Source of the DNA: Fructobacillus papyrifericola
GTDB taxonomy: Bacteria > Bacillota > Bacilli > Lactobacillales > Lactobacillaceae
Direction: 5' to 3'
Assembly (NCBI RefSeq): GCF_018437235.1
Contig: NZ_JAAMFJ010000001.1
Coordinates: forward strand, 667,439-731,438
DNA: 64,000 nt
Every line of letters begins with the position of its first letter. Position 1 is the stretch's first letter. This document shows, piece after piece, positions 52,210-61,247 of the stretch. The notes beneath the pieces were generated by a model. That model did no database searches. It saw only the letters and a list, made by a program, of their open reading frames with translations, and had not been told where the DNA came from. The position numbers and the translations under genes were made by a program.

Positions 52210-52784
52210 TATAGTCCGTCTGCAAAAACCGAGCGGTTTTGCCAGAAGTAATCGATTCCCGAATAGATTGTAAAGAAGACCGCAATGTAGAGCAGCACCT
52301 CGCCAATTGGAAAACCAAAACTAGCAAATGGCCAGTCCTTCAAGTAGAGGAAGAAGATGGCAAACATTTGCGAGAAGGTTTTGATCTTGCCAGGCCAAGC
52401 GGCCGCCAAGACCGTCCCGTTGTTTTCAACAACAAGGGTCCGCAAACCAGTCACGGCTAACTCACGGATGACAATCACCGTCGTGACCCAGGCGGGCACC
52501 TGCAAAAAGGCCGTCAGGTAAATCAGAGCCGTCATCACCAACAGCTTATCGGCCAAAGGGTCGAAGAACTTTCCAAAGTTGGTGACCAAGTTCTTTCGAC
52601 GAGCAATCTGTCCGTCTAAAAAGTCAGTTAGGCAGGCAATGGCAAAGACGATGGCCGCCAAGACCCAGTTCATGCTTGGTTCAGCCATGAAGAGGGCGTC
52701 GTCTTGGCCTGGCCAAGACAGCAAGAGAATAAAGACCGGAATTAAGACAATACGAAAAACCGTTAATTTGTTTGGTAAGTTCAT
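52209..52784 (-). CDS. pgsA: CDP-diacylglycerol-glycerol-3-phosphate 3-phosphatidyltransferase
   Basis: 191 residues, four to five membrane helices. First step of phosphatidylglycerol synthesis. The CDP-alcohol transferase motif is complete: DFLDGQIARRKNLVTNFGKFFDPLADK (D..DG..AR..G..D..D, split here for description). It follows rodZ by 10 nt. Confidence 0.95.
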   Translation of the reverse strand: MNLPNKLTVFRIVLIPVFILLLSWPGQDDALFMAEPSMNWVLAAIVFAIACLTDFLDGQIARRKNLVTNFGKFFDPLADKLLVMTALIYLTAFLQVPAWVTTVIVIRELAVTGLRTLVVENNGTVLAAAWPGKIKTFSQMFAIFFLYLKDWPFASFGFPIGEVLLYIAVFFTIYSGIDYFWQNRSVFADGL

Positions 52785-52794
52785 GACACTCCCC

Positions 52795-53649
52795 TTACTT
52801 GTTAAAGTTCAACAACACGTTCCAAACCGTCGAACCGTTTGGCAAGTTTGGCACATCAACGTGCGTGTTGTTAACCGTCATTGTGACGTGACTAATTTGT
52901 CCGGCCGCAATCGTAACGGCAGCCGTGTTAGCTGGCAGATCAACGGATTCTTCGGCATCCTTTGTGACCGTCTTGTTGAAGAGGACCTTCCCGGTTCCGT
53001 CCGTGACTTTGACCGTGCTATCGCCGTCCTGGCCCTTAATAACCAACTTGTGGCTCTGAGTCAAGGAGTTGGCCACGTTATAGGTGGTCTTCTTGTTGGT
53101 TGTATCCGTTTGAGGGTTTTCCAACTTAACGGCGTTTGCCGCAGAAGAGGAAGAGGTCGATGATGATGGTTGTGGAACAGACGATGAAGCAACCTGAACC
53201 GTGTCGTTCGAGGAGTTGCTTCCCCCGTTATTCACACGGGTCATCACAAACCAGGCAACCGCCAAAACCGCTAAGGCCAAAATCAAGAGCCAAATCTTTG
53301 GAATCCAACCACGGAAGCGGGACTTGAAAGTCTCGCTGTCGCTCACACCGGCTCGGACAATGCCGTCGTCATCGCGGTGGGCGTAGGACAAATCAGAGGA
53401 CACGTATGGATCAAAGTCCACCTCACCAAAGAGGTCGTCGGGATCCAAGCCAACCGCTGCGGCAAACTTCTTGGCAAAGGCCCGGGTATAGAAGGGACTG
53501 GGTAAAACATCCTGGTCGTCTTCTTCAATTGCCTTTAAAAACTTTGGCTGAATCTTCGTCATTTCGGCCAGTTGTTCAAAGGAGTAACCCTTCTTCTCCC
53601 TGGCGTCTTTCAATTCTTGCCGTACTTCACTCGTCAAATTTTCAACCAT
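52795..53649 (-). CDS. rodZ: RodZ-like helix-turn-helix membrane protein
   Basis: 284 residues. N-terminal Cro/XRE helix-turn-helix (about 8-70, LKDAREKKGYSFEQLAEMTK), a transmembrane helix (about 118-139), a Ser/Thr-rich linker and a DUF4115-like beta domain. RodZ links the MreB cytoskeleton to wall synthesis; mreBCD are in this window. Start overlaps the ymfH stop (TAATG). Confidence 0.92.
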   Translation of the reverse strand: MVENLTSEVRQELKDAREKKGYSFEQLAEMTKIQPKFLKAIEEDDQDVLPSPFYTRAFAKKFAAAVGLDPDDLFGEVDFDPYVSSDLSYAHRDDDGIVRAGVSDSETFKSRFRGWIPKIWLLILALAVLAVAWFVMTRVNNGGSNSSNDTVQVASSSVPQPSSSTSSSSAANAVKLENPQTDTTNKKTTYNVANSLTQSHKLVIKGQDGDSTVKVTDGTGKVLFNKTVTKDAEESVDLPANTAAVTIAAGQISHVTMTVNNTHVDVPNLPNGSTVWNVLLNFNK

Positions 53650-54917
53650 TATCTCAACTTCTTTAACGTAAATTGGGTCAAAGGACCCGGTTGTAACGCT
53701 GTTTTGGCATAGGCGATGACATCGCCATGCTCAAACCTTGCTAATATCTTCATTTTATCAAAGAGTGACAGCCCGTACAAGGCTAAATCATCGTCCAAAG
53801 CCAGTTGTTCCAAGCGGTCCTGCTGCATGCTGTTTTCGCCAATCAAGGCCCTTTTCAAAAGGTCAAAGTCACCCCCTGCTTCCTGGACAATCGCAATCAG
53901 ATTTGCCAAGCGCTTTTCAATCAGTTCGGCCTGATTTGAGACATCATCAGCAGAGGAGAAGAAGAGCAGGAAGGCGACACCGTCTAGCACCTGCACCTCG
54001 TAGTCAAAGTCGTCGCCCAAACGGCCCTCTTGATACTGCTTTTGATACCAGTCTGTCTGCTCACCGAAGGTCAGATCCAAGGCGATTTCGGCAAGTAGAC
54101 GCTGTTCAGTAAACGGCCTTCCGTCCACCAGAGGCAGCCGCTTCAAAAGGGCCAGCTTTTCTCGTTGCACCGCAGCCTTGGTACTCCCCTGCCGCCTTTG
54201 ATCTTGGGGCAGGCTCAGTTGTACCCCTGCAGGCACCGCTCCTTTTTTCAAGCCCAGCCTGGCCTGACTTTTTACAATCCAGTCTCTTAATTGGTCGGGC
54301 TCTTTTCCCGAAACAACGGTCAGGCTGAGGTTAGCGGGTTGGTAGAAGCGTGCGTGGACTTGGTAAAGCAGTTCGGCCGTAATCTCTTTCAAAGAAGCCG
54401 GCGTTCCCGCAATGTCGTCTGCCAGCGGACTCTTTTCAAAGGCAGTCTTCAAGACACCCTGGTAGAGGATTGAAAAGGGGTCGTCTTGATAACTGGCAAT
54501 CTCTTCTTCAATAATCCCCCGCTCGCGAGCGACCGTTTCTTCCGTAAAGTAGGGTTCTTGGACAAAATGCAGCAACAAATCCAGGGCCTTCTCAACCGAC
54601 TGGTTTGTCGAAAAATAATAGCAGGTCTGATCCATGGTCGTGAAGGCGTTGGCATCGGCCCCCAGGTTGGTAAAGTCAATCAAGACATCCCCACTTGGCT
54701 TATCAAAGAGCTTGTGCTCCAAAAAGTGGGCCGTACCGGCTGGCACGGCCTGCTTTTGCCCCCGGTCATCTTCATAGCTCGTCGACAGGGAGCCCATGGC
54801 AACGGAAAGGGCGGCCACGGTTTGTTCATAACCGGGTCTTTGAATGAGGTTAACCCGCAGGCCATCGGCCGTGTAAAAGCAGTCAACCGCTTCCTTTTGC
54901 TGATCTCGATTCATCAT
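53649..54917 (-). CDS. M16 family zinc protease YmfH
   Basis: 422 residues. The inverted zinc motif HxxEH is present as HFLEH (64-68), with the downstream Glu in EEEIASYQDD. Forms a pair with the YmfF-like protein from the next gene upstream, which overlaps by 4 nt. Such pairs process small peptides or signalling precursors in Firmicutes; the substrate is unknown. Confidence 0.92.
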   Translation of the reverse strand: MMNRDQQKEAVDCFYTADGLRVNLIQRPGYEQTVAALSVAMGSLSTSYEDDRGQKQAVPAGTAHFLEHKLFDKPSGDVLIDFTNLGADANAFTTMDQTCYYFSTNQSVEKALDLLLHFVQEPYFTEETVARERGIIEEEIASYQDDPFSILYQGVLKTAFEKSPLADDIAGTPASLKEITAELLYQVHARFYQPANLSLTVVSGKEPDQLRDWIVKSQARLGLKKGAVPAGVQLSLPQDQRRQGSTKAAVQREKLALLKRLPLVDGRPFTEQRLLAEIALDLTFGEQTDWYQKQYQEGRLGDDFDYEVQVLDGVAFLLFFSSADDVSNQAELIEKRLANLIAIVQEAGGDFDLLKRALIGENSMQQDRLEQLALDDDLALYGLSLFDKMKILARFEHGDVIAYAKTALQPGPLTQFTLKKLR

Positions 54918-56173
54918 TTGCCCTCCTCTTCTGCCATGATGAAGCTGTCGACTTTTTTAAGTTTAAAGGCAAAGTCCTGCAGGTCCGACGCACCGACACT
55001 GTCCAATGCTTTCAACAAGTCTTCTTCTGCCATTAAGCCCGGCAGAAGGCGTCGCAACAACCCCTCTTGGCTTTGGGCCTGCAGATCGTCTACCAACCTT
55101 AAACGGGCTGCTAAAACCGTTTTTTTGGCCTGATCAAAGGCTGCCGTTGAAAAGTCCCCCCGGGCAATCCGTTCCATTTGCTCATCGACTAAGCCAAGCA
55201 CTTCACGCGCACTGTCTTTTGCACACTCGCCTAAGACAGTCACCATTCCCAGGTCCCACTGTAGCCGGGAGGAAATTTGGTAGGCCAAGGAACGTTTCTC
55301 CCGAATTTCTGTAAAGAGTAAGGAAGCCGGACCGGCCCCCAAAAGGGCGTTAAAGATCAAGGCAACCGCCAAGTTCTGCTGTCCTTCTTCTAACTGGTAG
55401 TGAGCCAGTGTGACCGCCTGTTGAAAGTCGGCGTTTTCAAGCCAGGTCAACGGCCCTTTGCGCAACTCGGGCCGTTTGACTAAAAGCCCCCTGCTTGAAT
55501 TGTTTTTACGCTTCGGCCAGTCCTGCACAAAAGCAGCCACTTGCTCTTCACTCATTTCCCCGTGCACATAGAGCAGTCGATCGTCTTCTTCTACCATTTC
55601 CGCATAGGCCGCCTCGATATCTGCAACCGTCAGTGCAGCGACTTCGTCAACCCTACCCAAAATGGATTCACGGAGGGCCTGGTCGGCAAAAAGATGGGTC
55701 CGGGCTTCGTCTAGGGCCAAAGCGACTTTATCATCCTGACGGTTTAGGATTGCATGCTGCAGATTCTTTTTCTCGGCGGCTAATAGCTCAGGCTGCTCGA
55801 CCAAGCGCTGCCAGTTCTGGTTAAAAACCATCTCCTTAAAAAAGGTCATGGCAAGGTCGTCGATGCCTTGTTGACTGTCGGGCAAGCTGGACTTTTTTAC
55901 AAAGGAGAGGTTAAAAAGCAGCAGATTCAATTGGCCGTATGCCTGCACGCGCACTGAAAAGGAGGCACCGTAAAGGGCCATTAAGCGCTTCGCGACCGCC
56001 TGTTGTTTTTGGTAACGATTCGAAGAAACCGCCATTAAGTAGGATAAAAGCGCCCGGCGACTAGCCGCCCCCTCTTTTGCTTTCTGGACAAAGGCCAGCA
56101 TTACGGAATTGGTGTTAAATTTTTGGCTTTCATGCACGTTGAGCCATTGCAGCGCCCGTTTTTCTTCAACCAT
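54914..56173 (-). CDS. M16 family peptidase-like protein YmfF, no zinc motif
   Basis: 419 residues from ATG 56173 (MVEEKRALQWLNVHES), with AGGAG upstream. It aligns in layout with M16 proteins but the HxxEH motif is absent, so it is the probable non-catalytic partner of YmfH, like the alpha subunit of mitochondrial processing peptidase. It heads the ymfF-ymfH-rodZ-pgsA operon. A terminator hairpin ends right before its ribosome-binding site. Confidence 0.9.
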   Translation of the reverse strand: MVEEKRALQWLNVHESQKFNTNSVMLAFVQKAKEGAASRRALLSYLMAVSSNRYQKQQAVAKRLMALYGASFSVRVQAYGQLNLLLFNLSFVKKSSLPDSQQGIDDLAMTFFKEMVFNQNWQRLVEQPELLAAEKKNLQHAILNRQDDKVALALDEARTHLFADQALRESILGRVDEVAALTVADIEAAYAEMVEEDDRLLYVHGEMSEEQVAAFVQDWPKRKNNSSRGLLVKRPELRKGPLTWLENADFQQAVTLAHYQLEEGQQNLAVALIFNALLGAGPASLLFTEIREKRSLAYQISSRLQWDLGMVTVLGECAKDSAREVLGLVDEQMERIARGDFSTAAFDQAKKTVLAARLRLVDDLQAQSQEGLLRRLLPGLMAEEDLLKALDSVGASDLQDFAFKLKKVDSFIMAEEEGK

Positions 56174-56186
56174 TTTCACTTCTCCT

Positions 56187-56221
56187 AAAAAAGTCGCGTG
56201 CGGGACCAACCCGAACGCGAC
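56187..56221 (-). terminator. Terminator of the amino-acid ABC operon
   Basis: GTCGCGT..CGGG and CCCG..ACGCGAC pair on the minus strand, followed by six T and then directly AGGAG of ymfF. Confidence 0.85.
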
Positions 56222-56236
56222 CTGAGGTTATCTTCA

Positions 56237-57094
56237 TCATTTTAAGTCTTGACTGCTTTGACCAAACCAACGCTTTTCGAGCTCGGCTAAGTAACCGCTC
56301 TTTTCCAACTTGGCTAGCTGTTGGTTGACTGCCTTTTGCAGCCCCTTATCGCCCTTTCGGAAGGCGACGACGTCGTCTGAAATGGCAAAGTTACCGGTCA
56401 AAACTGCATAGTCATTTGGATTGGCCTGCTGCTTAATGTAGTAGCGAGCGTAATCCTCGTCGACCAAGAGTCCAGTGATTCGGTTGGCGTTCAAATCGGT
56501 AAAGGCCTTATCGAAGGTGTCATAGCCAACGGCTTTTTGCCCGGCAATGTATCGCTTCAAGACGTTCGGCTCATTATTCAAAGCCGTTTCACCGGAGGAA
56601 CCGGTTTGAACCCCGAGGACCTTACCGGCCATTTCGGCAAAGTCATGAACACCCGAGGACTTCTTCACCACCAGGGCTAATTGGGCCCGGTGGTAGGTGC
56701 TTGAAAAGGCAACCTGCTTGGCCCGCTCGGGGGTCTTCGTGTAACCGTTCCAGAGCGCATCAATGTTTCCGGTATTCAATTCGGTTTCCTTCATCGACCA
56801 ATCGATTGGCTGCCAGTTCACCTTAATACCCATGTTTGAAAAGACCTTTTCGGCCAAGTCAACATCAAAACCGACAATCTTACCCGAACTATCCCGGAAG
56901 CCCATTGGCACAAAGGTGTCGTCTAGGCCGATGGTAATCGACTTTTTCGCCTTGATTTCAGACCACTTGTCATCACGGGCCACGACTTTGCCGTTACTAG
57001 GCTTTAAGACCGTCACAAGGGTCAGGGCCAGCAGGGCGAAGAAGGCAAGAGCCACAAGGGAATTGACAATGATTTTCTTCTGCTTTGAAATCAT
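56237..57094 (-). CDS. hisX: Amino-acid (probably histidine) ABC transporter substrate-binding protein
   Basis: 285 residues of SBP family 3: KSITIGLDDTFVPMGFRD, GKIVGFDVDLAEKVF, GNIDALWNGYTKTPERA, VLGVQTGSSGETAL and DDVVAFRKGDK. An N-terminal hydrophobic segment (about 10-31) lacks a lipobox Cys, so it appears membrane anchored. Specificity is inferred from the tRNA-His type T-box before the operon. The name follows usage for T-box(His) transporters and is tentative. Confidence 0.85.
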   Translation of the reverse strand: MISKQKKIIVNSLVALAFFALLALTLVTVLKPSNGKVVARDDKWSEIKAKKSITIGLDDTFVPMGFRDSSGKIVGFDVDLAEKVFSNMGIKVNWQPIDWSMKETELNTGNIDALWNGYTKTPERAKQVAFSSTYHRAQLALVVKKSSGVHDFAEMAGKVLGVQTGSSGETALNNEPNVLKRYIAGQKAVGYDTFDKAFTDLNANRITGLLVDEDYARYYIKQQANPNDYAVLTGNFAISDDVVAFRKGDKGLQKAVNQQLAKLEKSGYLAELEKRWFGQSSQDLK

Positions 57095-57729
57095 CGCTTA
57101 ACCTCTTTTTCAAAGTCGAAGGTTTCATCGGCGACTTTATCAGCAAAGGGCAAGTCGTGGGTGACGACCAACTGGGACACCCCTTCTTTTTTCAGGGTTA
57201 ACATGACGTCGACCACCTGTTCCGTCGCCTTCTCATCGAGGCCAGAGGTTGGTTCATCGTAGGCGATGACCTGCGGATCCATGGCCAGGGCCCGGGCAAT
57301 GCCGACCCGCTGCTTTTGACCACCGGACAGTTGATAGGGATAGAGATCGGCCTGTTCGGACAAGCCCAGCTTAGTCAGTAAATCATTGGCCTTGGTCTCG
57401 GCATCCACCCGGTCCATCTTTTTAACCGTCAGCGGTGCCAGTAGAATGTTTTCCCGGACCGTCAAGTGTGGGAAAAGGTTGAAATCCTGAAAAATCAGCC
57501 CAATTTGGGAGGTAAAGGCTGGGTCTGAAATGGCATAGTCCTGCCCATCCATCGTCGCTTCACCAGACTGGGCCTCTTCCAACCCCGTTAAGGTCTTAAT
57601 CAGGGTCGTCTTACCGATTCCGGAAGGACCAAGAATGGCTAAAATCTCCCCGTCTTGAAGCGTCAGTGACAGGTCTTTAAAAATGACCTTATCCCCGTAC
57701 TGCTTGGATAACTTATCGATTTTAATCAT
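57091..57729 (-). CDS. hisZ: Amino-acid (probably histidine) ABC transporter ATPase
   Basis: 212 residues from ATG 57729, with GGAGG upstream. Walker A GPSGIGKTTLIKTL, signature LSGGQKQRVGIARALA, Walker B VIAYDEPTSGLDEKA, and switch His in VVTHDLPFA. Polar amino-acid importer subfamily. Its end overlaps the SBP start by 4 nt. Confidence 0.92.
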   Translation of the reverse strand: MIKIDKLSKQYGDKVIFKDLSLTLQDGEILAILGPSGIGKTTLIKTLTGLEEAQSGEATMDGQDYAISDPAFTSQIGLIFQDFNLFPHLTVRENILLAPLTVKKMDRVDAETKANDLLTKLGLSEQADLYPYQLSGGQKQRVGIARALAMDPQVIAYDEPTSGLDEKATEQVVDVMLTLKKEGVSQLVVTHDLPFADKVADETFDFEKEVKR

Positions 57730-57731
57730 GA

Positions 57732-58373
57732 TTACCTCCAAACGTTCAGGCGCTTTTCACTGGCCCGCAAAATGATGGTCACAACGGCCGTCATCAATAG
57801 GTAGAGCACACCAACAATCAAGTATGGAACCAGGGTCACGTCACGGGCAGCCGCAATCGAACCTGCACGGAGAATGTCGCCCAAACCAATGACGTAAATC
57901 AAGGAAGTGTCCTTGACTAGGTTTACGACTTCGTTACCAAAGGAAGGCACGACAATCTTAATAACCTGTGGCAAGACGACTTTGAAGAAGGTTTGCGTCT
58001 TTGACAAGCCGAGGACTTTGGCGGCATCAAACTGGCCCTGTGGCACGGACTGTAAGCCACCACGGAAGATTTCGGCCAAGTAGGCTGCGTAGTTGATGAT
58101 AAAGGCAAAGGCGGCCGATTCAAAGCGGCTGAAAGGCAAGCCTACCATGGCTAAGCCATAGTAGATGAAAATCAGCTGCAATAGCAAGGGCGTTCCCCGC
58201 ATAATCCAGATGTAGCCATTCACCAGCCAGCGAACGGTGAAGTAGGGTGACTTCATGGCCAAAGAGGCCAAGATTCCAAGTGGAATCGACCCAATAATCG
58301 TAATAAAGAAGACACCCAGTGTCATTTGTAAGCCGGACAAAATGCCGGGTAAGAAAGTCATTACATTTTCCAT
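57732..58373 (-). CDS. hisY: Amino-acid (probably histidine) ABC transporter permease
   Basis: 213 residues of the HisM/GlnP type with five membrane helices, the N-terminal GLQMTLGVFFITI segment and the EAA loop DAAKVLGLSKTQTFFKVVLPQV. First gene after the T-box leader; GGGAG precedes the ATG. A single permease gene implies a homodimeric channel. Confidence 0.92.
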   Translation of the reverse strand: MENVMTFLPGILSGLQMTLGVFFITIIGSIPLGILASLAMKSPYFTVRWLVNGYIWIMRGTPLLLQLIFIYYGLAMVGLPFSRFESAAFAFIINYAAYLAEIFRGGLQSVPQGQFDAAKVLGLSKTQTFFKVVLPQVIKIVVPSFGNEVVNLVKDTSLIYVIGLGDILRAGSIAAARDVTLVPYLIVGVLYLLMTAVVTIILRASEKRLNVWR

Positions 58374-58389
58374 CAGATACTCCCTTTTC

Positions 58390-58656
58390 GTTCAACAATA
58401 GAAAACGCCCTCCAAGCAAAGCTGCTTAGAGGGCGTTAAACGCGGTCCCACCTCATTGTTATTCGACCATCACTGGCCAAATCTCAAAACGTTTCTAAGA
58501 AACGTTCGTGCGTAACGGGCACAACCGATGTGCGCTACTATCATTTCACACACACACTCCTAGGGGTGTTTCACAGTGGTTCTCTACTTACTCGCAATCC
58601 CCGTAAGCTTCCTGAAAGAAGAAACACTGCTACTCGCCTAGTCAACGATTTATCTT
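58390..58656 (-). promoter_or_regulatory. T-box leader, features of a tRNA-His sensor
   Basis: The T-box core GGTGGGACCGCG is at about 58441-58453. The variable base of the bulge (TGGG) pairs with a C discriminator, which among bacterial tRNAs is a mark of tRNA-His (C73). Stem I is bounded by CTAGG/CCTAG with AGTAG on one side and TGAAACACC on the other, giving CAC (His) as specifier. A terminator stem AACGCCCTC../GAGGGCGTT with a T-run (58401-58437) overlaps the antiterminator. Confidence 0.88.
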
Positions 58657-58662
58657 GCTTTA

Positions 58663-58691
58663 ATTATAACGGCCCAAAGACGACTTTGCAA
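58663..58691 (-). promoter_or_regulatory. Promoter of the T-box operon
   Basis: Minus strand TTGCAA (58686-58691), 17 nt, TATAAT (58663-58668), directly after the mreD stop codon. Confidence 0.83.
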
Positions 58692-58693
58692 GC

Positions 58694-59218
58694 CTAGACC
58701 AGGCGCTGAAAAAGCGACCAGGCCGGGAAGTAGAAAATAGCAGCCATAATCAAGTTAAAGGCAGCCGTTGGCAAAACCAAGTAGACCACGAAGGACAGAA
58801 TGGACAGGTTGGCTGAACCAATCAACTGCCCAGCCACAAAGGTCACTAGCAAATAGACAATCTGACCAATCAACAAGAGCAAGAGCCCAGACATCATTCG
58901 TTCATCAAAATAGGGACGCAAGCGGTCCATGACAATGGTCGCCAGTAGAAAGGCCACCGTGTAAGTGCCGAGAATGCCCGTGTAAAAGATATCAAACAAC
59001 ACACCGAAGATTACAACGTAGCTGTAGTAGGGGATTTCTTTTTGAACACCGAACTGAATGGCGTAAAAAAGCCAAGTAAAAGTCAACATGGGCATGGCGT
59101 GGATTGGTTCCTTCATCAAGAAACCAAGCGAAGCGGCCAAGTTTCCGTCGACCAAAAAGAGAATCAACAGAATGATTGGAAAGATAAATTGAAAGCGAAT
59201 AAATTGCCAACCTGCCAT
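58694..59218 (-). CDS. mreD: Rod shape-determining protein MreD
   Basis: 174 residues with five or six hydrophobic segments; the VLFDIFYTGILGTYTVAFLL stretch is typical of MreD. Membrane partner of MreC in the elongation machinery. It starts directly after mreC. Confidence 0.9.
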   Translation of the reverse strand: MAGWQFIRFQFIFPIILLILFLVDGNLAASLGFLMKEPIHAMPMLTFTWLFYAIQFGVQKEIPYYSYVVIFGVLFDIFYTGILGTYTVAFLLATIVMDRLRPYFDERMMSGLLLLLIGQIVYLLVTFVAGQLIGSANLSILSFVVYLVLPTAAFNLIMAAIFYFPAWSLFQRLV

Positions 59219-60073
59219 TTAGGACTCCATACTACTCTTTGCAACGAGAACCGTTGCGATCTTTGAAAGGTCAGAAGAAGGCTCAATGTAGATCTTCTTT
59301 GACAAACCATACGAATCAGAGGTAACTTCCGAAATTTTACCAACCAAGAGGCCGGATGGCACCAGGCCACCAAGTCCTGAAGTAACCACCGTATCGCCCT
59401 TGTTCACGTTGGCCGAATTGGCAATTGAACTCATGACGAGCATCTTCTTATCCGCATCGTAATCGGTCACAATGCCGTTGGTATCACCGGAACCACCCTT
59501 GACGGTAATGGCGATTCGGTTCGTGTCTTCAGAAGTGTCTGAAATCAGGGTCACCTTTGAATTAACCGTGTTAACTTCGGTTACCAGACCGATAATGCCG
59601 GAATCACCCAGCACGGCCATCCCCTTTTTCACACCGGACTTGGCCCCCTTATCAATCACCAACTGTGAATTCCAGGTTGTTGGTGAACGAGAAGTCGTGA
59701 CGGCTGAAAGTGTTTCGTAATCCGTTAAGGACTTTTTCAAATCCAACTGCTTTTTCAAGGACTGGTTTTCCTCTTCAACGGTTTGCAACTTCACTTTGTT
59801 TTGTGCATAACCATCGACTTTGGCCTTTAAGGCCTTGTTTTCAGAAAAAGTGTTTAACAAGTTGGCTAAGGAATTGGCCCGTGTTCCAACGGCATTGGTT
59901 GGAATCGAGATGACTTTGGCAGCCCCACCCGTTAAGTCATTGACAACCCGTTGAAAGAACGGTGGGTTATTCGTCTTTTTTGACCACCAGTTCGAACCGG
60001 CGATTAAACCAACAACGACCAGAAAGCCAATCATCAGTAATACAATGGTCCGTGATGAAAAGATTTTACGCAT
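59219..60073 (-). CDS. mreC: Rod shape-determining protein MreC
   Basis: 284 residues from ATG 60073 with GGGAG upstream. N-terminal membrane helix (about 8-26), coiled coil (about 70-105, ALKAKVDGYAQNKVKLQTVEEE), then the beta-barrel domain with GMAVLGDSGIIGLVTEV. Scaffolds penicillin-binding proteins around MreB. Confidence 0.95.
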   Translation of the reverse strand: MRKIFSSRTIVLLMIGFLVVVGLIAGSNWWSKKTNNPPFFQRVVNDLTGGAAKVISIPTNAVGTRANSLANLLNTFSENKALKAKVDGYAQNKVKLQTVEEENQSLKKQLDLKKSLTDYETLSAVTTSRSPTTWNSQLVIDKGAKSGVKKGMAVLGDSGIIGLVTEVNTVNSKVTLISDTSEDTNRIAITVKGGSGDTNGIVTDYDADKKMLVMSSIANSANVNKGDTVVTSGLGGLVPSGLLVGKISEVTSDSYGLSKKIYIEPSSDLSKIATVLVAKSSMES

Positions 60074-60102
60074 ATTCAACTACTCCCTCTGCGCTGACAA
60101 AT

Positions 60103-60132
60103 AAAAGCGTAGCGCAAGCGCTACGCTTTTTT
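60103..60132 (-). terminator. Terminator between mreB and mreC
   Basis: AAAAGCGTAGCG and its perfect complement around a 4-nt loop. On the minus strand the stem is followed by a modest T-rich end, so it probably reduces rather than abolishes mreCD transcription from mreB. Confidence 0.75.
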
Positions 60133-60143
60133 AAAAAAGTTCA

Positions 60144-61151
60144 TTAGTTACGGCGCAAAATTTCAAGTGACTTGAGTGATTCACCAACACCCTTCACCAC
60201 TGCGTCCATTGGATCTTCCGCAACGATGACGGAAACCTTGGTAACCGATTCAATCATTTCGGGCAAGCCGCGCAACTGAGCGCCCCCACCGGTCAAAACC
60301 ATTCCGTGGTCGATGACATCGGCGGCGATTTCTGGTTGCGTTGATTCCAGCGTTTCACGAATGGCGTTAACCACTTCGTTCACGGGATCTTGAATGGCCT
60401 GGGCCACGTCGATGGCCTGTACTTCGATGGTCTTTGGCAAACCAGTCAACAGGTCACGACCACGCGCTTCAGAAGCAGGGATTTCCTTGGCGTCTTGCAA
60501 GGAAACCGTGCCAACTTCAATCTTCAACCGTTCGGCCGTCGTTTCACCGATGGCCAAGTTATAGTTGTTTCGAACAAAGGAAATGATGGCTTCGTTCAAC
60601 TTATCACCGGCAAAGCGAGTCGAACGTGATGACACAATTCCACCAAGTGAAATCGTGGCGACATCCGTCGTTCCCCCACCAAAGTCAACGACCATGGAAC
60701 CAGTTGGTTCCATAACTGGCAGACCCGCACCAATGGCAGCGGCAAAGGGTTCTTCCAATACGTAAGCATCGCGGGCACCAGCCACGCGAGCAGCGTCGAT
60801 GACGGCACGACGTTCAACGGCCGTAATCTTTGCGGGTACACCAAGCGTTACAAATGGCTTACCAACACGGCCACCCAAGGCCTTCTTCAAATAGTAAGAA
60901 ATCATGGCAACCGTCGTATCGTAATCGGCGATCACACCATCACGCATCGGACGGATTGCTGCGATGGATGCAGGGGTCCGGCCGAGCATAGCACGGGCTT
61001 CTTCTCCAACCGCGATAATTTCGTTTGTCTCAGTATTCCGAGCCACAACAGAAGGCTCGCGCAAAACGATTCCCTTACCTTCTACGTATACGTAAGTGTT
61101 GCTGGTTCCCAAGTCGATACCGACGTTATGTTGTCCAAAAGATAATGCCAC
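60144..61151 (-). CDS. mreB: Rod shape-determining protein MreB
   Basis: 335 residues starting at GTG 61151 (VALSFGQHNVGIDLGTSNTY), with GAGAGG 8 nt upstream; the TTG further back overlaps that site. Actin-like filament that guides lateral wall synthesis. Phosphate loops GIDLGTSNTYV and VDFGGGTTDVA, connect motif, and LTGGGAQLRGLPE. Extended -10 TGCTACAAT lies about 67 nt upstream. Confidence 0.97.
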   Translation of the reverse strand: MALSFGQHNVGIDLGTSNTYVYVEGKGIVLREPSVVARNTETNEIIAVGEEARAMLGRTPASIAAIRPMRDGVIADYDTTVAMISYYLKKALGGRVGKPFVTLGVPAKITAVERRAVIDAARVAGARDAYVLEEPFAAAIGAGLPVMEPTGSMVVDFGGGTTDVATISLGGIVSSRSTRFAGDKLNEAIISFVRNNYNLAIGETTAERLKIEVGTVSLQDAKEIPASEARGRDLLTGLPKTIEVQAIDVAQAIQDPVNEVVNAIRETLESTQPEIAADVIDHGMVLTGGGAQLRGLPEMIESVTKVSVIVAEDPMDAVVKGVGESLKSLEILRRN

Positions 61152-61217
61152 AATCTTGCCTCTCAATTAGGGCCAAGCCGCTAGCTGGCCATTTTTAGTT
61201 TTACTTTACTTGCTAAT

Positions 61218-61223
61218 ATTGTA
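61218..61223 (-). promoter_or_regulatory. Extended -10 box of mreB
   Basis: TTTGTGCTACAAT on the minus strand (TGn extended); TGTTCA 16 nt upstream is a weak -35. Confidence 0.5.
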
Positions 61224-61247
61224 GCACAAATCAAATTCTTGAACAGG

